NCBI GenBank assembly: GCA_002316295.1
Contig: DCDF01000017.1
Span: forward strand, 1-12,716
Origin: Syntrophaceae bacterium UBA1062
GTDB lineage: Bacteria > Desulfobacterota > Desulfomonilia > UBA1062
DNA length: 12,716 nucleotides
Direction: 5' to 3'
Positions within the stretch are counted from its first letter, which is position 1. Every line of letters starts with the position of its first letter. This document shows positions 6,429 to 12,716 of this stretch, one piece after another. The notes below the pieces were generated by a model. It had not been told where the DNA came from, ran no database searches, and saw only the letters and a list, made by a program, of their open reading frames with translations. The position numbers and the translations under genes are program-made.

Positions 6429-7331
6429 CTACCGGGCCGACACCTTCGAGGCAAAGGCGCCATGCCTGCCCACAGAGAGAGGGCTTGCCTGTTCGGTCAT
6501 CCGGTTCAGTGCTCTGTTGATGAAGGGAATGAATGTCCGCGCGGCTTCCGTGTTGCCCCGCGAGTTTGGATGGCCGTCTCCGCCCTCTCCCGACGGATAT
6601 CTCAGCCAGTTGGACACTCCGTAGGCGGTGAGTATGTGAAAATAGTCGAATACGACGACGTTTTTGAGCGGGTAGTCGCTCAGCCATCCCGCAGAGAAAT
6701 TCTTGAGCCAGTTGTTGAATGAACGGATCCGCTTTCCCGCCTCGTCCACGACGGCCTGATCCGGCCTGCGCAGGATGCGCCCCATAAGCCCCTGTACCGG
6801 CTCCGGCTTCACAAGCGGAGGGGCGGTGACGGCAACAAACAGTGTTTCGCGCTCTCTCATGAAATACTGCAGCATAGAGCGATAGGCGGCCTTGTAATTA
6901 GCAATGGTCTTTTCCCGCGAGTCGGGATCGCCGGGCTCTCTCCCCTCGGCATCGATCCAGCTGCTGGAAGGGCCTGACTGGAACATGACCACCCTGTTGA
7001 AGGCGCCGTCGCTGAAGAGAACGTCCTGGTGCCTAGTGGCGAGAATCCTGCTCATGTGGCTGCGGAACTTGCGGTTCCAGTGGCAGACATCGGTTTCGGC
7101 GCCGATCTTCGATCCGTATGCCGCTTCGTGAACCACGTAGTTGTTCTGCCCGAGCAAGGCCCTGAGGCCCCCTCCGTTGGGGTGCGTTCTCAGGATGCCG
7201 AACTCTCCGTTCGCCCTCCCCGGGCTTGCCATGAGCTGGCCTCCCACCGAGTGGTGAATGAAGAGGAGATGTACGGTAGTGTCGGGCTTGTCTGCCGAAT
7301 AGGCCGAAAGGTCGAGCTCTCTGATGTCCAT
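6429..7331 (-). CDS. SGNH/GDSL hydrolase-like protein (FIHHS type)
   Basis: 300 residues with no signal peptide or membrane segment, so predicted cytoplasmic. LLFIHHSVGGQLM (22-34) sits at the end of the first predicted beta strand, where SGNH hydrolases carry their GDS nucleophile motif; Ser28 would be the nucleophile. Near the C-terminus GDGHPNSRGNTEAA (251-264) resembles block V, with Asp252 and His254 as candidate acid and base (classically D-x-x-H, here D-x-H). VVMFQSGPSS (114-123) lies where the GxND block is expected but lacks Asn-Asp. From memory FIHHS proteins form a little-studied SGNH-like group; I cannot verify the family, and no substrate is suggested. The start ATG at 7331 is supported by AAAGGGG five bases upstream. 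It follows azlD on the same strand after a 219-base gap and may have its own promoter. Confidence 0.7.
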   Translation of the reverse strand: MDIRELDLSAYSADKPDTTVHLLFIHHSVGGQLMASPGRANGEFGILRTHPNGGGLRALLGQNNYVVHEAAYGSKIGAETDVCHWNRKFRSHMSRILATRHQDVLFSDGAFNRVVMFQSGPSSSWIDAEGREPGDPDSREKTIANYKAAYRSMLQYFMRERETLFVAVTAPPLVKPEPVQGLMGRILRRPDQAVVDEAGKRIRSFNNWLKNFSAGWLSDYPLKNVVVFDYFHILTAYGVSNWLRYPSGEGGDGHPNSRGNTEAARTFIPFINRALNRMTEQASPLSVGRHGAFASKVSAR

Positions 7332-7336
7332 TCACG

Positions 7337-7343
7337 CCCCTTT
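7337..7343 (-). promoter_or_regulatory. ribosome binding site for the SGNH-like gene
   Basis: On the minus strand AAAGGGG (7343-7337) lies five bases before the ATG at 7331 and supports this start. Confidence 0.5.
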
Positions 7344-7428
7344 GCAAGAATGCTGCCGAGGGTGGCGTGTGCCGGATAACCCTGGATGTGAGAGATATTT
7401 CGATCTTCCCTGCGACGCCCCGGTGACA

Positions 7429-7465
7429 AAACCCGGCTTTGCATCACCAAAAGGTAGCCCGGTTT
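7429..7465. repeat. imperfect inverted repeat upstream of the SGNH-like gene
   Basis: AAACCCGGCT (7429-7438) and AGCCCGGTTT (7456-7465) pair at nine of ten positions across 17 bases. It lies in the azlD to SGNH-like gap, about 100 bases upstream of the latter's start. It may be an operator or leader hairpin; there is no T-tract. A second CCCGGG string lies about 20 bases further on. Confidence 0.25.
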
Positions 7466-7509
7466 CGTTTTCGTTACCCGGGTATCGGACACTCCATTCC
7501 TTGAGGCAG

Positions 7510-7529
7510 GGGGATTTTCATATATCCCC
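7510..7529. repeat. hairpin downstream of azlD
   Basis: GGGGAT (7510-7515) and ATCCCC (7524-7529) form a six-base stem with an eight-base AT-rich loop, about 20 bases past the azlD stop on the minus strand. The position suits transcription termination or 3' protection for azlCD, but no T-run follows, so the call is weak. Confidence 0.35.
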
Positions 7530-7550
7530 GCTCGATCCTCTGAGGCCGGC

Positions 7551-7877
7551 CTACCCGAGCACCCAGCGAAGCAGTGCCATCACGGCGACGCCGCCGGCGA
7601 CCGTGCCGATCAGGCTCTTTGTGCGCACCGCTATCGCCAGCACGGGAATGACAGCGATCATGGCGAGATTTTCCGGCGGCCAGGAAAGCCGGCCCTCCGG
7701 CATGGCGACCGACTGCGCGAGCAGGGCGGCAAGCACCGCGATAGGCACGAATCCCAGCCAGCGCACCACATTTTCAGGCAGGCTGATGCGGCTGAGCAGC
7801 ACCAGGGGCGCGACCCGAGGTATCAGCGTCACCACTGCCGCGCCCAGGATGATCAGGAATATCGAGAGACGAATCAC
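7551..7877 (-). CDS. azlD: AzlD family branched-chain amino acid exporter subunit
   Basis: 108 residues, the usual AzlD length, with a GTG start. Four hydrophobic segments are predicted (about 5-27, 43-60, 68-85, 88-106). The N-terminal stretch TLIPRVAPLVLLSRISLPENVVRWLGFVP (17-45) is the AzlD hallmark: a PR in the first helix followed by the P..v...L.fvP turn. AzlD is the small partner of AzlC in exporters of branched-chain amino acids (the BrnFE type). The GTG overlaps the TGA of azlC (GTGA at 7877-7874), so the two are translationally coupled. The open frame runs further upstream inside azlC, but that part reads as out-of-frame shadow. Substrate range here is unknown; branched-chain amino acids or methionine are likely by family. 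Confidence 0.9.
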   Translation of the reverse strand: MIRLSIFLIILGAAVVTLIPRVAPLVLLSRISLPENVVRWLGFVPIAVLAALLAQSVAMPEGRLSWPPENLAMIAVIPVLAIAVRTKSLIGTVAGGVAVMALLRWVLG

Positions 7878-8647
7878 GCCTTTTCCGCCCTCCCTTCCAG
7901 AACCATCCCCACGGTGGCGGCGATGAGCGTGGCCGTGACGATGGCCCAGCTGGCGGGCAGAATCAGGGCGCCGCACAGCGCGACAGCGCCTCCGACGGCG
8001 GCGGCTGCGACCGCAGCGAGTAGCTTCGGCCTGCCTGCGATCTGCAGGACCAGCAGGGCGGCAAACATGGCCGCAAGCGCGAAATCGAACCCCAGGGCGC
8101 GGGTGTCCGTGATCGAGCCTCCTGCAACCGCGCCCAGAGAGGTGCACAGGATCCACGCGGCATGGGAGGCGTTGTTGAGCCCCAGAAACCACCCTGCTCC
8201 CGGGAAAGCGCCTCTCCCGAGCCGGCCGGATGCCAGGGCAAAGGTCTCGTCCGTGAGCTCCGCCCCGATCAGTGCATTCTGCCACGTCTTCAGGTGCCGG
8301 ACATGGGTCGATATTGCCGCGCTGTACAGGAGATGGCGGACATTGACCAGAAAGATGGTGACGACGATCGCCCCGGCCGGCACCCCGGCGGCTATCAGGC
8401 CCACCGTGACGAACTGGGCTGAGCCCGCATACAGAATCAGCGACATCAGTGCGACCTCGGGCACGGTGACACCCGCGGTCTTGGCGACCACTCCGAACGC
8501 AAGACCGATCGCGGTGTAGCCCATGATGACCGGGACGGCGTCCCTCACGCCGTCGATATAGCGCTCGGCCCGTGCATCCCGGCAGGCTCCATGATGCGCA
8601 GCGCCGGGAGAGCCCGCCGTGCCGGCCTGCTGCCGATTCCTTCTCAT
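7874..8647 (-). CDS. azlC: AzlC family branched-chain amino acid permease
   Basis: 257 residues from the ATG at 8647, the larger subunit of an AzlCD exporter in the inner membrane. Family landmarks are clear. GYTAIGLAFGVVAKTAG is at 43-59. YAGSAQFV at 73-80 is the strongest signature. NVRHLLYSA is at 102-110, TDETFA at 132-137 and LGFDFALAAMF at 185-195. About seven membrane segments are predicted, ending in a hydrophobic pair at 206-228 and 233-250. The N-terminal 30 residues are polar and unusual in length. An in-frame GTG at 8668 is an alternative start; I prefer the ATG, preceded by GGGGCAGGA. The gene starts 87 bases after the stop of the NDP-forming acyl-CoA synthetase on the same strand, which suggests one transcript. 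No Lrp-type regulator is nearby. Confidence 0.92.
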   Translation of the reverse strand: MRRNRQQAGTAGSPGAAHHGACRDARAERYIDGVRDAVPVIMGYTAIGLAFGVVAKTAGVTVPEVALMSLILYAGSAQFVTVGLIAAGVPAGAIVVTIFLVNVRHLLYSAAISTHVRHLKTWQNALIGAELTDETFALASGRLGRGAFPGAGWFLGLNNASHAAWILCTSLGAVAGGSITDTRALGFDFALAAMFAALLVLQIAGRPKLLAAVAAAAVGGAVALCGALILPASWAIVTATLIAATVGMVLEGRAEKA

Positions 8648-8734
8648 ATGTCCTGCCCCGGAAACCACCTATACCATGAAAGGCGGCCGCCGGTCAGTCG
8701 CATTCACCGCGCATCGGGGAGGGCATCCAGAGTC

Positions 8735-10840
8735 TCACCGCTGTTTTCGCCCCGCGATGAGCCCTTTGAACCGGGCGTATTCCACCATCCGGCTGAATGC
8801 ATACAGCGCCCGCTCTGGTGTCGGATATGTCGGAACGCCGAGCGGGAGGAACCCCTCGTGGATGTGCATCATCTCCTTCTTCGTGCCGCCGTAGTAGCTC
8901 ACGAACACCGGCTTGTCCAGGTGGGCGCGGATAACATCGGCAAAGGCCTCGTGAATGTCGAAGATCGACTCGGGCATGAGCACGAAAATGATCAGCAGCG
9001 CGTCGATGTCCTTCTGCTCGAGCATGCTCTGAGCGATATGACGCATGGTGTTCTTCGAGCCGTGCTGCTCGACAGCGGACCAGATGTCCACCGGGTTGCG
9101 CACCGGCGCCCAGGCGGGCACCACCTCTCGAAGCTTCTTCATGGTGGCGGGTTTGAGCGACGGGAGTTCGATGCCGAGCTCTTCGGCCGCGTCCGTTGTC
9201 ACCACGCATCCCATGCCCGTGATGGAGAGCGCCCCCATGCGGTTGCCTCGCGGCAGGGGCTGCGACTCGAACGCGGAGAGTGTGTCAAAGAACGCCTCGG
9301 AATCGTTCACACGCACCAGCCCGGCCTTCCGGCAGACCGCATCGAACACGACATCCGACCCCGCCAGAGAGCCGGTATGCGAGGCGATGGCCGCGGCCCC
9401 CGCCTCGCTCCGTCCGGACTTGGCCACGACCACGGGCTTTTTCGAGCACGCCCGCGCGGCGGAGCGGACGAACCGCTCGCCGTCCGCGACCCCTTCCAGA
9501 TACATGCCGATCGTGGTCGTCTGTTCGTCATCGGCGAGATACTCCAGGAGGTCGCTCTCGTTGATGTCGCTCTTGTTGCCGATGCAGGCGACCTTTGCGA
9601 GCCCGAAGGGTTTGACGTCAGCGATCCACCGCCCCCAGCCCGACGAGAAGACCCCGGACTGCCCGATGAGCGACACGCCGCCCGGCCGTAGCTGTTCGAG
9701 CCCCACGATCGAGGTTGCGAGCCCCGCCCGGGGATTGATGGTGCCGATGCTGTTGGGCCCCATGAGCCTCATCCCCGCGCTGCGGGCAGCGGCCGCAAGC
9801 TCGTTCTGCTCGGCCAATCCCGATTCGCCGGCATCGGAGTAGCCGCCCGTGCTCAGGATAACACTGCGCACCCCCTTGGCAGCGCAGTCTTTCAGCGCAT
9901 CCGGCACCGCCGCCTTGGGAATGACGATCATGGCGAGGTCGACCGGTCCGGGCACGTCGCTCACCCTCGGGTATGCCTTCATGCCGAGGATATCCTGAGC
10001 CGTGGGATTGATGGGGTGGATCCTGCCCTGGAAACCCGCCTTGAGCAGGTTGCGCAGGATGATGTTGCCGCCCTTGCCCGGGCTCTTGGACGCACCGATG
10101 AGCGCAAAAGACCCGGGATTGAAGAACGGATCCACTGTTTCCGGCCCCGGCGCCTTCCTTTTTGCGGCCACGGCCCCGCCGTTGCAGCGGACGAGTGCAT
10201 CCACGGCCAGCGCACCACGCTCTCCCGCGATCAGCGGGTTGACGTCGATCTCGGCAATGTCGCCGCGTTTTGCGATGAGCCTCGAAAGCGCGCTCAACGC
10301 CTGTGCGACAGCGTCGATGTCCACCGGCGGCCGGGAGCGGTACCCGCTCAGGAGTGCGGCGCCTTTCAGGCGCATGAGCATGGAGCGTGCGGTCCTGATG
10401 CTCACCGGTGCGATCTCGACGACCGTGTCGCGAAAGATCTCGGTGAAGATGCCCCCGATGCCGGCCAGCACCACGGGCCCGAAGACAGGGTCGCGCTTCG
10501 CGCCCAGGATGATCTCGACACCCGGCTGCGCCATCTTCTGCACCAGGAGCTTGGGTTCTATGCCGCGGAACCGGCTCCGGATGTCTCTGGCTGCTTCGAT
10601 CAGGGACTGGGCGTCTGCTATGTTCAGCTTCACTCCGCCCTGGTCGGTCTTGTGGAGAACCGCCTCTGAGCAGACCTTGAGGGCCACGGGAAAGCCCAGT
10701 CTGCCTGCAGCCTCTACCGCCTGGTCCTCATTACAGGAGAGGGCCTGCTCGACCACCGGAATCCCCCACTCCTTGAGCAGAAGCGCTCCCTCATATTCGC
10801 TCAGTGCATAGACGCTTTGTCTCTTCAAAGATGCCTCCAT
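8735..10840 (-). CDS. NDP-forming acyl-CoA synthetase (acetate-CoA ligase type), beta-alpha fusion
   Basis: 701 residues. It interconverts acyl-CoA, ADP and phosphate with free acid, ATP and CoA through a phosphohistidine. The order is ATP-grasp (beta) first, about 1-225: LKVCSEAVLHKTDQGGV at 54-70 and EIDVNPL at 197-203. The alpha part follows: a CoA-binding Rossmann domain from about 238 (FFNPGSFALIGASKSPGKGG), then succinyl-CoA-ligase-like domains with GPNSIG (361-366), GQSGVFSSG (393-401) and the phosphorylated His488 in ASHTGSLAG (486-494). This beta-alpha order is the reverse of PatZ-type alpha-beta fusions. I chose the ATG at 10840, before MEASLKRQ, preceded by a weak GAGA. An ATG nine codons upstream (10867) has no ribosome binding site and overlaps a candidate promoter. 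azlCD follows 87 bases downstream and an aminotransferase diverges from it, so a role with amino-acid-derived acyl-CoAs is plausible but unproven. Confidence 0.93.
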   Translation of the reverse strand: MEASLKRQSVYALSEYEGALLLKEWGIPVVEQALSCNEDQAVEAAGRLGFPVALKVCSEAVLHKTDQGGVKLNIADAQSLIEAARDIRSRFRGIEPKLLVQKMAQPGVEIILGAKRDPVFGPVVLAGIGGIFTEIFRDTVVEIAPVSIRTARSMLMRLKGAALLSGYRSRPPVDIDAVAQALSALSRLIAKRGDIAEIDVNPLIAGERGALAVDALVRCNGGAVAAKRKAPGPETVDPFFNPGSFALIGASKSPGKGGNIILRNLLKAGFQGRIHPINPTAQDILGMKAYPRVSDVPGPVDLAMIVIPKAAVPDALKDCAAKGVRSVILSTGGYSDAGESGLAEQNELAAAARSAGMRLMGPNSIGTINPRAGLATSIVGLEQLRPGGVSLIGQSGVFSSGWGRWIADVKPFGLAKVACIGNKSDINESDLLEYLADDEQTTTIGMYLEGVADGERFVRSAARACSKKPVVVAKSGRSEAGAAAIASHTGSLAGSDVVFDAVCRKAGLVRVNDSEAFFDTLSAFESQPLPRGNRMGALSITGMGCVVTTDAAEELGIELPSLKPATMKKLREVVPAWAPVRNPVDIWSAVEQHGSKNTMRHIAQSMLEQKDIDALLIIFVLMPESIFDIHEAFADVIRAHLDKPVFVSYYGGTKKEMMHIHEGFLPLGVPTYPTPERALYAFSRMVEYARFKGLIAGRKQR

Positions 10841-10862
10841 ATCATTTCTCAGTAGTATCAAA

Positions 10863-10892
10863 CACATACCAGAAGGCTGACCCGGTAGTCAA
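10863..10892 (-). promoter_or_regulatory. weak candidate promoter for the acyl-CoA synthetase-azlCD transcript
   Basis: On the minus strand TTGACT (10892-10887, five of six matches to the -35 consensus) is followed after 18 bases by TATGTG (10868-10863, a poor -10). Transcription would then begin only about 15 bases before the ATG at 10840, which is compatible with that start and not with 10867. Confidence 0.25.
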
Positions 10893-10990
10893 CTATGGCG
10901 GCATCCGGCGGATGCAATATTTCCCTTCATTTTTTCAGAAAAAAAGCGCATACATGCCTGTAACGGAGGAAAGGCCGTAGAACTGCTGGT

Positions 10991-11056
10991 ATGACTGGCG
11001 GGAACGCGGGATACTCACCTTCGTTCATTATTTTATTGAGATCGAACAGCATATGA
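10991..11056 (+). other. possible leader peptide overlapping the aminotransferase start
   Basis: An ATG at 10991 opens a 21-codon frame. Its TGA (11054-11056) overlaps the ATG of the aminotransferase (11053-11055) in an ATGA arrangement typical of coupled genes. The peptide contains Phe-Ile-Ile-Leu-Leu, encoded by TTC ATT ATT TTA TTG, AT-rich codons that stand out in this GC-rich DNA. The nearest Shine-Dalgarno-like string, GGAGG, is about 21 bases before the ATG, too far for a normal start, which counts against translation. I see no clear attenuator hairpins. Confidence 0.2.
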
Positions 11057-12141
11057 GCACAAACAGACAACTTACCGCGGCAATGTTCATCGGTGTGCGG
11101 GGCGACGGGATCATATCCTTCGGATCGGGCCAGCCCGATCTGCCTCCTCCGAAAGAAGTGTACGATATTCTGCCGGATTACAACGGCTTCAGGTATGGAT
11201 TGATCCAGGGGCAGGTCAACCTGCGCGAGGCGCTGGCCAAGCAGTATCCGAGGTCCACCGCGGACAGCTTCGTGATAACCAACGGAGCATCCGAGGCGCT
11301 GGACCTGGCCTTGCGGGCGATCGCGTGGATGCAGAAGAAAAAGGGCGGCCGGAAGCCGAAATGCCTGCTGTGCCGCCCGTACTATTACTCCTACCTTCCC
11401 CTGGTGGAGTATGCGGGCTTCGAGCCCGTGTTCACCGATCTCGTTGAAGGCAGGATCGTGTACGAGGATTTCGAGCGAAAGGTCCGGGACTGCAAGGTCG
11501 TGCTCATCAATTCACCCTCGAATCCCACGGGCCGGGTGGAGGCGATCGATACACTCAGGCAGATCGAGAAGATCTCCGAAGACTTGGGCATCTATGTTCT
11601 CTCCGACGAGGTATACAAGGACCTCATCTATGTGCGGGAGAACTATCTGCTCAAAGGCCTGCACGTGGTCACCATCAACTCTTTCTCAAAGACCTTCGGC
11701 ATGACCGGCCTGCGGGTGGGATATCTGTGGTCGCTTGATAACGAGCTGGTGAAGACGGTGATCGAGATGAAGTCTCACACGTCCATGAACACGAGCATCA
11801 TCGCGCAGGAGATGGCCTGTGCGGCGACGACCGTTCCGAAGAGCTATATCGACGGGCAGATCAGGATCTGGGAGGAGCGCAGAGACATCATCTACCGGGG
11901 AATGATTGACCTGGGACTCGACCTGTGGAAGCCCGAGGGCGCGTTTTACGTGCTGCCGAAGATAGAGAACCCGCGCGATTTCGTCTGGGACATGTTTCAC
12001 GAGTACAAGGTCATCACGTATCTGGGAGAGTGGTTCGGCGCACCGGACAGGGTCCGCTTTTCCTATGCGCTCGATGCAGACAAGATCGAAGAGGGCCTCG
12101 ACAGGGTCGGGCGGTATCTGAAAAAACGCTCCAGACATTAA
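11053..12141 (+). CDS. PLP-dependent class I/II aminotransferase
   Basis: 362 residues, fold-type I, cytoplasmic. Landmarks: ISFGSGQPDLPPP (21-33), YGLIQGQVNLREALA (48-62), the phosphate-binding TNGASEAL (76-83), PYYYSY (109-114), NSPSNPTG (153-160) with Asn157, SDEVYKDL (184-191) with Asp185 and Tyr188, SFSKTFGMTGLRVGY (210-224) with the PLP-binding Lys213 and Arg221, and VRFSYA (334-339) with Arg335, the substrate carboxylate arginine. All catalytic positions are present, so the enzyme should be active. The N-terminal arm before the GxGxPD motif is about 15 residues shorter than in common family members. The frame stays open upstream to 10981 but has no start codon there. The ribosome binding site is weak (TTGAGA, 12 bases away), which leaves room for coupling to a leader frame. 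The amino donor is not readable. It diverges from the NDP-forming acyl-CoA synthetase. Confidence 0.92.
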   Translation: MSTNRQLTAAMFIGVRGDGIISFGSGQPDLPPPKEVYDILPDYNGFRYGLIQGQVNLREALAKQYPRSTADSFVITNGASEALDLALRAIAWMQKKKGGRKPKCLLCRPYYYSYLPLVEYAGFEPVFTDLVEGRIVYEDFERKVRDCKVVLINSPSNPTGRVEAIDTLRQIEKISEDLGIYVLSDEVYKDLIYVRENYLLKGLHVVTINSFSKTFGMTGLRVGYLWSLDNELVKTVIEMKSHTSMNTSIIAQEMACAATTVPKSYIDGQIRIWEERRDIIYRGMIDLGLDLWKPEGAFYVLPKIENPRDFVWDMFHEYKVITYLGEWFGAPDRVRFSYALDADKIEEGLDRVGRYLKKRSRH

Positions 12142-12151
12142 GCGCGGGTTT

Positions 12152-12174
12152 TCAGACCCTGCCCCGCCGGCGGG
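12152..12174. repeat. REP-like string with a 12-base palindrome after the aminotransferase
   Basis: TCAGACCCTGCCCC (12152-12165) runs into the perfect palindrome CCCGCCGGCGGG (12163-12174). The first part matches the left arm of the large stem-loop at 6368 at 12 of 14 positions. It begins 11 bases after the aminotransferase stop. No T-run follows. The rest of 12142-12411 shows GC-rich sequence and no gene that I can support. Confidence 0.35.
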
Positions 12175-12411
12175 AACCCTGCTGGGAACCGCAAGCGGGA
12201 CAAGTCTCAAATGATTCACGCGGCCGCACAGGCGTGATCCCGGCGCCCGCCGGGGGCAAAGGCGCACCCGGCTCGTGGATGCATCCGGGCCGCCGGACGG
12301 ACAGCGATCGCGAGGCCGGCTGGCCAGGGAATCGTCTCCCGTGGGTCTGGCCCCCTTTCTATCATGTGAAAGCGGGTGCGAGATCAGGATCTCCGGTACG
12401 CCTTTTCGAAA

Positions 12412-12716
12412 CTATGCATTCCGCAGTCTCTTCGTGAACCTGATGCCCGTGTCCAGGTATCCGATATGCCGGTAGAATTCGTGCGAATCCTTCCTGAAAA
12501 TGCTGCTGGTGAGGACGACCAGATTGATTCCCTGTCCGGCCAGCGAGGCCTCCACCCTGTCGATGAGCAGCTTGCCGATCCCGCGGCCGCGCCACTTTTC
12601 GTCCACGACGAGCGCTGTCAGCCTCCCGTACATGCCGTTGAACTCCAGAGAATATCCCGTATAAGCGCCGACGAGCCCTACAACATCTCCCTGAGCCTCT
12701 GCAACATAAGTGATAT
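12412..12716 (-). CDS. GNAT family N-acetyltransferase, N-terminus outside the window
   Basis: The last 100 residues of a GNAT protein. The frame is open to the window edge, so the start lies beyond 12716. Reading from the edge, VAEAQGDVVGLVGAY is the strand pair before motif A. LTALVVDEKWRGRGIGKLLID contains the acetyl-CoA pyrophosphate loop R-G-R-G-I-G. NLVVLTSSIFRKDSHEFYRHIGYLDTG is motif B, with the usual FY...GY ending. The protein transfers an acetyl group from acetyl-CoA to an amine of unknown identity. It converges with the aminotransferase across 270 bases. An internal ATG at 12633 is not the true start, because conserved GNAT sequence continues upstream of it. Confidence 0.88.
   Translation of the reverse strand, partial: ITYVAEAQGDVVGLVGAYTGYSLEFNGMYGRLTALVVDEKWRGRGIGKLLIDRVEASLAGQGINLVVLTSSIFRKDSHEFYRHIGYLDTGIRFTKRLRNA

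Noticed and set aside
8682..8691. Ten-base palindrome GGCGGCCGCC between the synthetase and azlC.
   Set aside because: It is a simple GC palindrome without loop space. In DNA of this composition it is expected by chance, and it gives no support for a terminator that would split the operon.
8591..9691. A 366-codon open frame on the plus strand, antisense to the acyl-CoA synthetase.
   Set aside because: It lies opposite a clear enzyme and has the low-complexity Arg/His/Gly composition of a shadow frame. It also crosses the azlC start region.
12363..12411. Inverted repeat GAGATC-AG-GATCTC (12380-12393) downstream of the GNAT gene, as a terminator.
   Set aside because: The two-base spacer cannot form a proper loop, the stem is AT-containing and short, and no T-run follows on the minus strand.

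Overview
The window is a GC-rich, densely coded stretch of bacterial chromosome with ten genes: nine complete and one cut by the right edge. I infer a Gram-negative host, because the first gene pair belongs to families known mainly from outer-membrane bacteria. The mix of acyl-CoA ligases of two mechanistic types, branched-chain amino acid export and a diiron-like metallo-beta-lactamase (MBL) protein would suit an anaerobic or syntrophic delta-proteobacterium (Desulfobacterota type). No marker gene is present, so this is a guess. I see no transposase, phage gene, CRISPR array, tRNA or rRNA.

Layout. 1-63: a short repeat-rich edge. 64-2312 (minus): a two-gene operon of the TIGR03546 and TIGR03545 families, overlapping by ATGA and probably an inner-membrane/periplasmic envelope pair. 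2420-3019 (plus): a divergent MarC-family membrane protein. 3199-4863 (plus): an AMP-forming fatty-acyl-CoA ligase with a strong ribosome binding site. 5091-5903 (plus): an MBL-fold protein whose metal ligands look like a modified diiron (ODP/flavodiiron) site. The minus strand then carries, from high to low coordinate, an NDP-forming acyl-CoA synthetase (10840-8735), AzlC (8647-7874), AzlD (7877-7551, GTGA overlap), an SGNH-hydrolase-like protein (7331-6429) and a 75-residue unknown protein (6215-5988). 11053-12141 (plus) is a PLP aminotransferase, divergent from the synthetase. 12412-12716 (minus) is a GNAT acetyltransferase whose N-terminus lies outside the window.

How the genes may work together. 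The aminotransferase, the NDP-forming acyl-CoA synthetase and the AzlCD exporter form one divergent neighbourhood. Their chemistries fit amino acid / 2-oxo acid / acyl-CoA conversion: transamination, acyl-CoA to acid plus ATP, and export of excess branched-chain amino acids. This is inference from context; substrates cannot be read from the sequence. The left part combines envelope functions (TIGR03545/03546, MarC) with fatty-acid activation.

No gene-free stretch exceeds 300 bases. The longest are 12142-12411, 4864-5090, 7332-7550 and 10841-11052. They hold short inverted repeats and candidate control sequence, but no convincing RNA gene. The strongest non-coding structure is a stem-loop with 14-base perfect arms at 6368-6416. 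No clear new defence or mobile system is visible. The most unusual items are the altered metal site of the MBL protein, the poorly known TIGR03545/03546 pair, the SGNH-like protein followed by a hairpin and a small protein, and a possible leader peptide overlapping the aminotransferase start.
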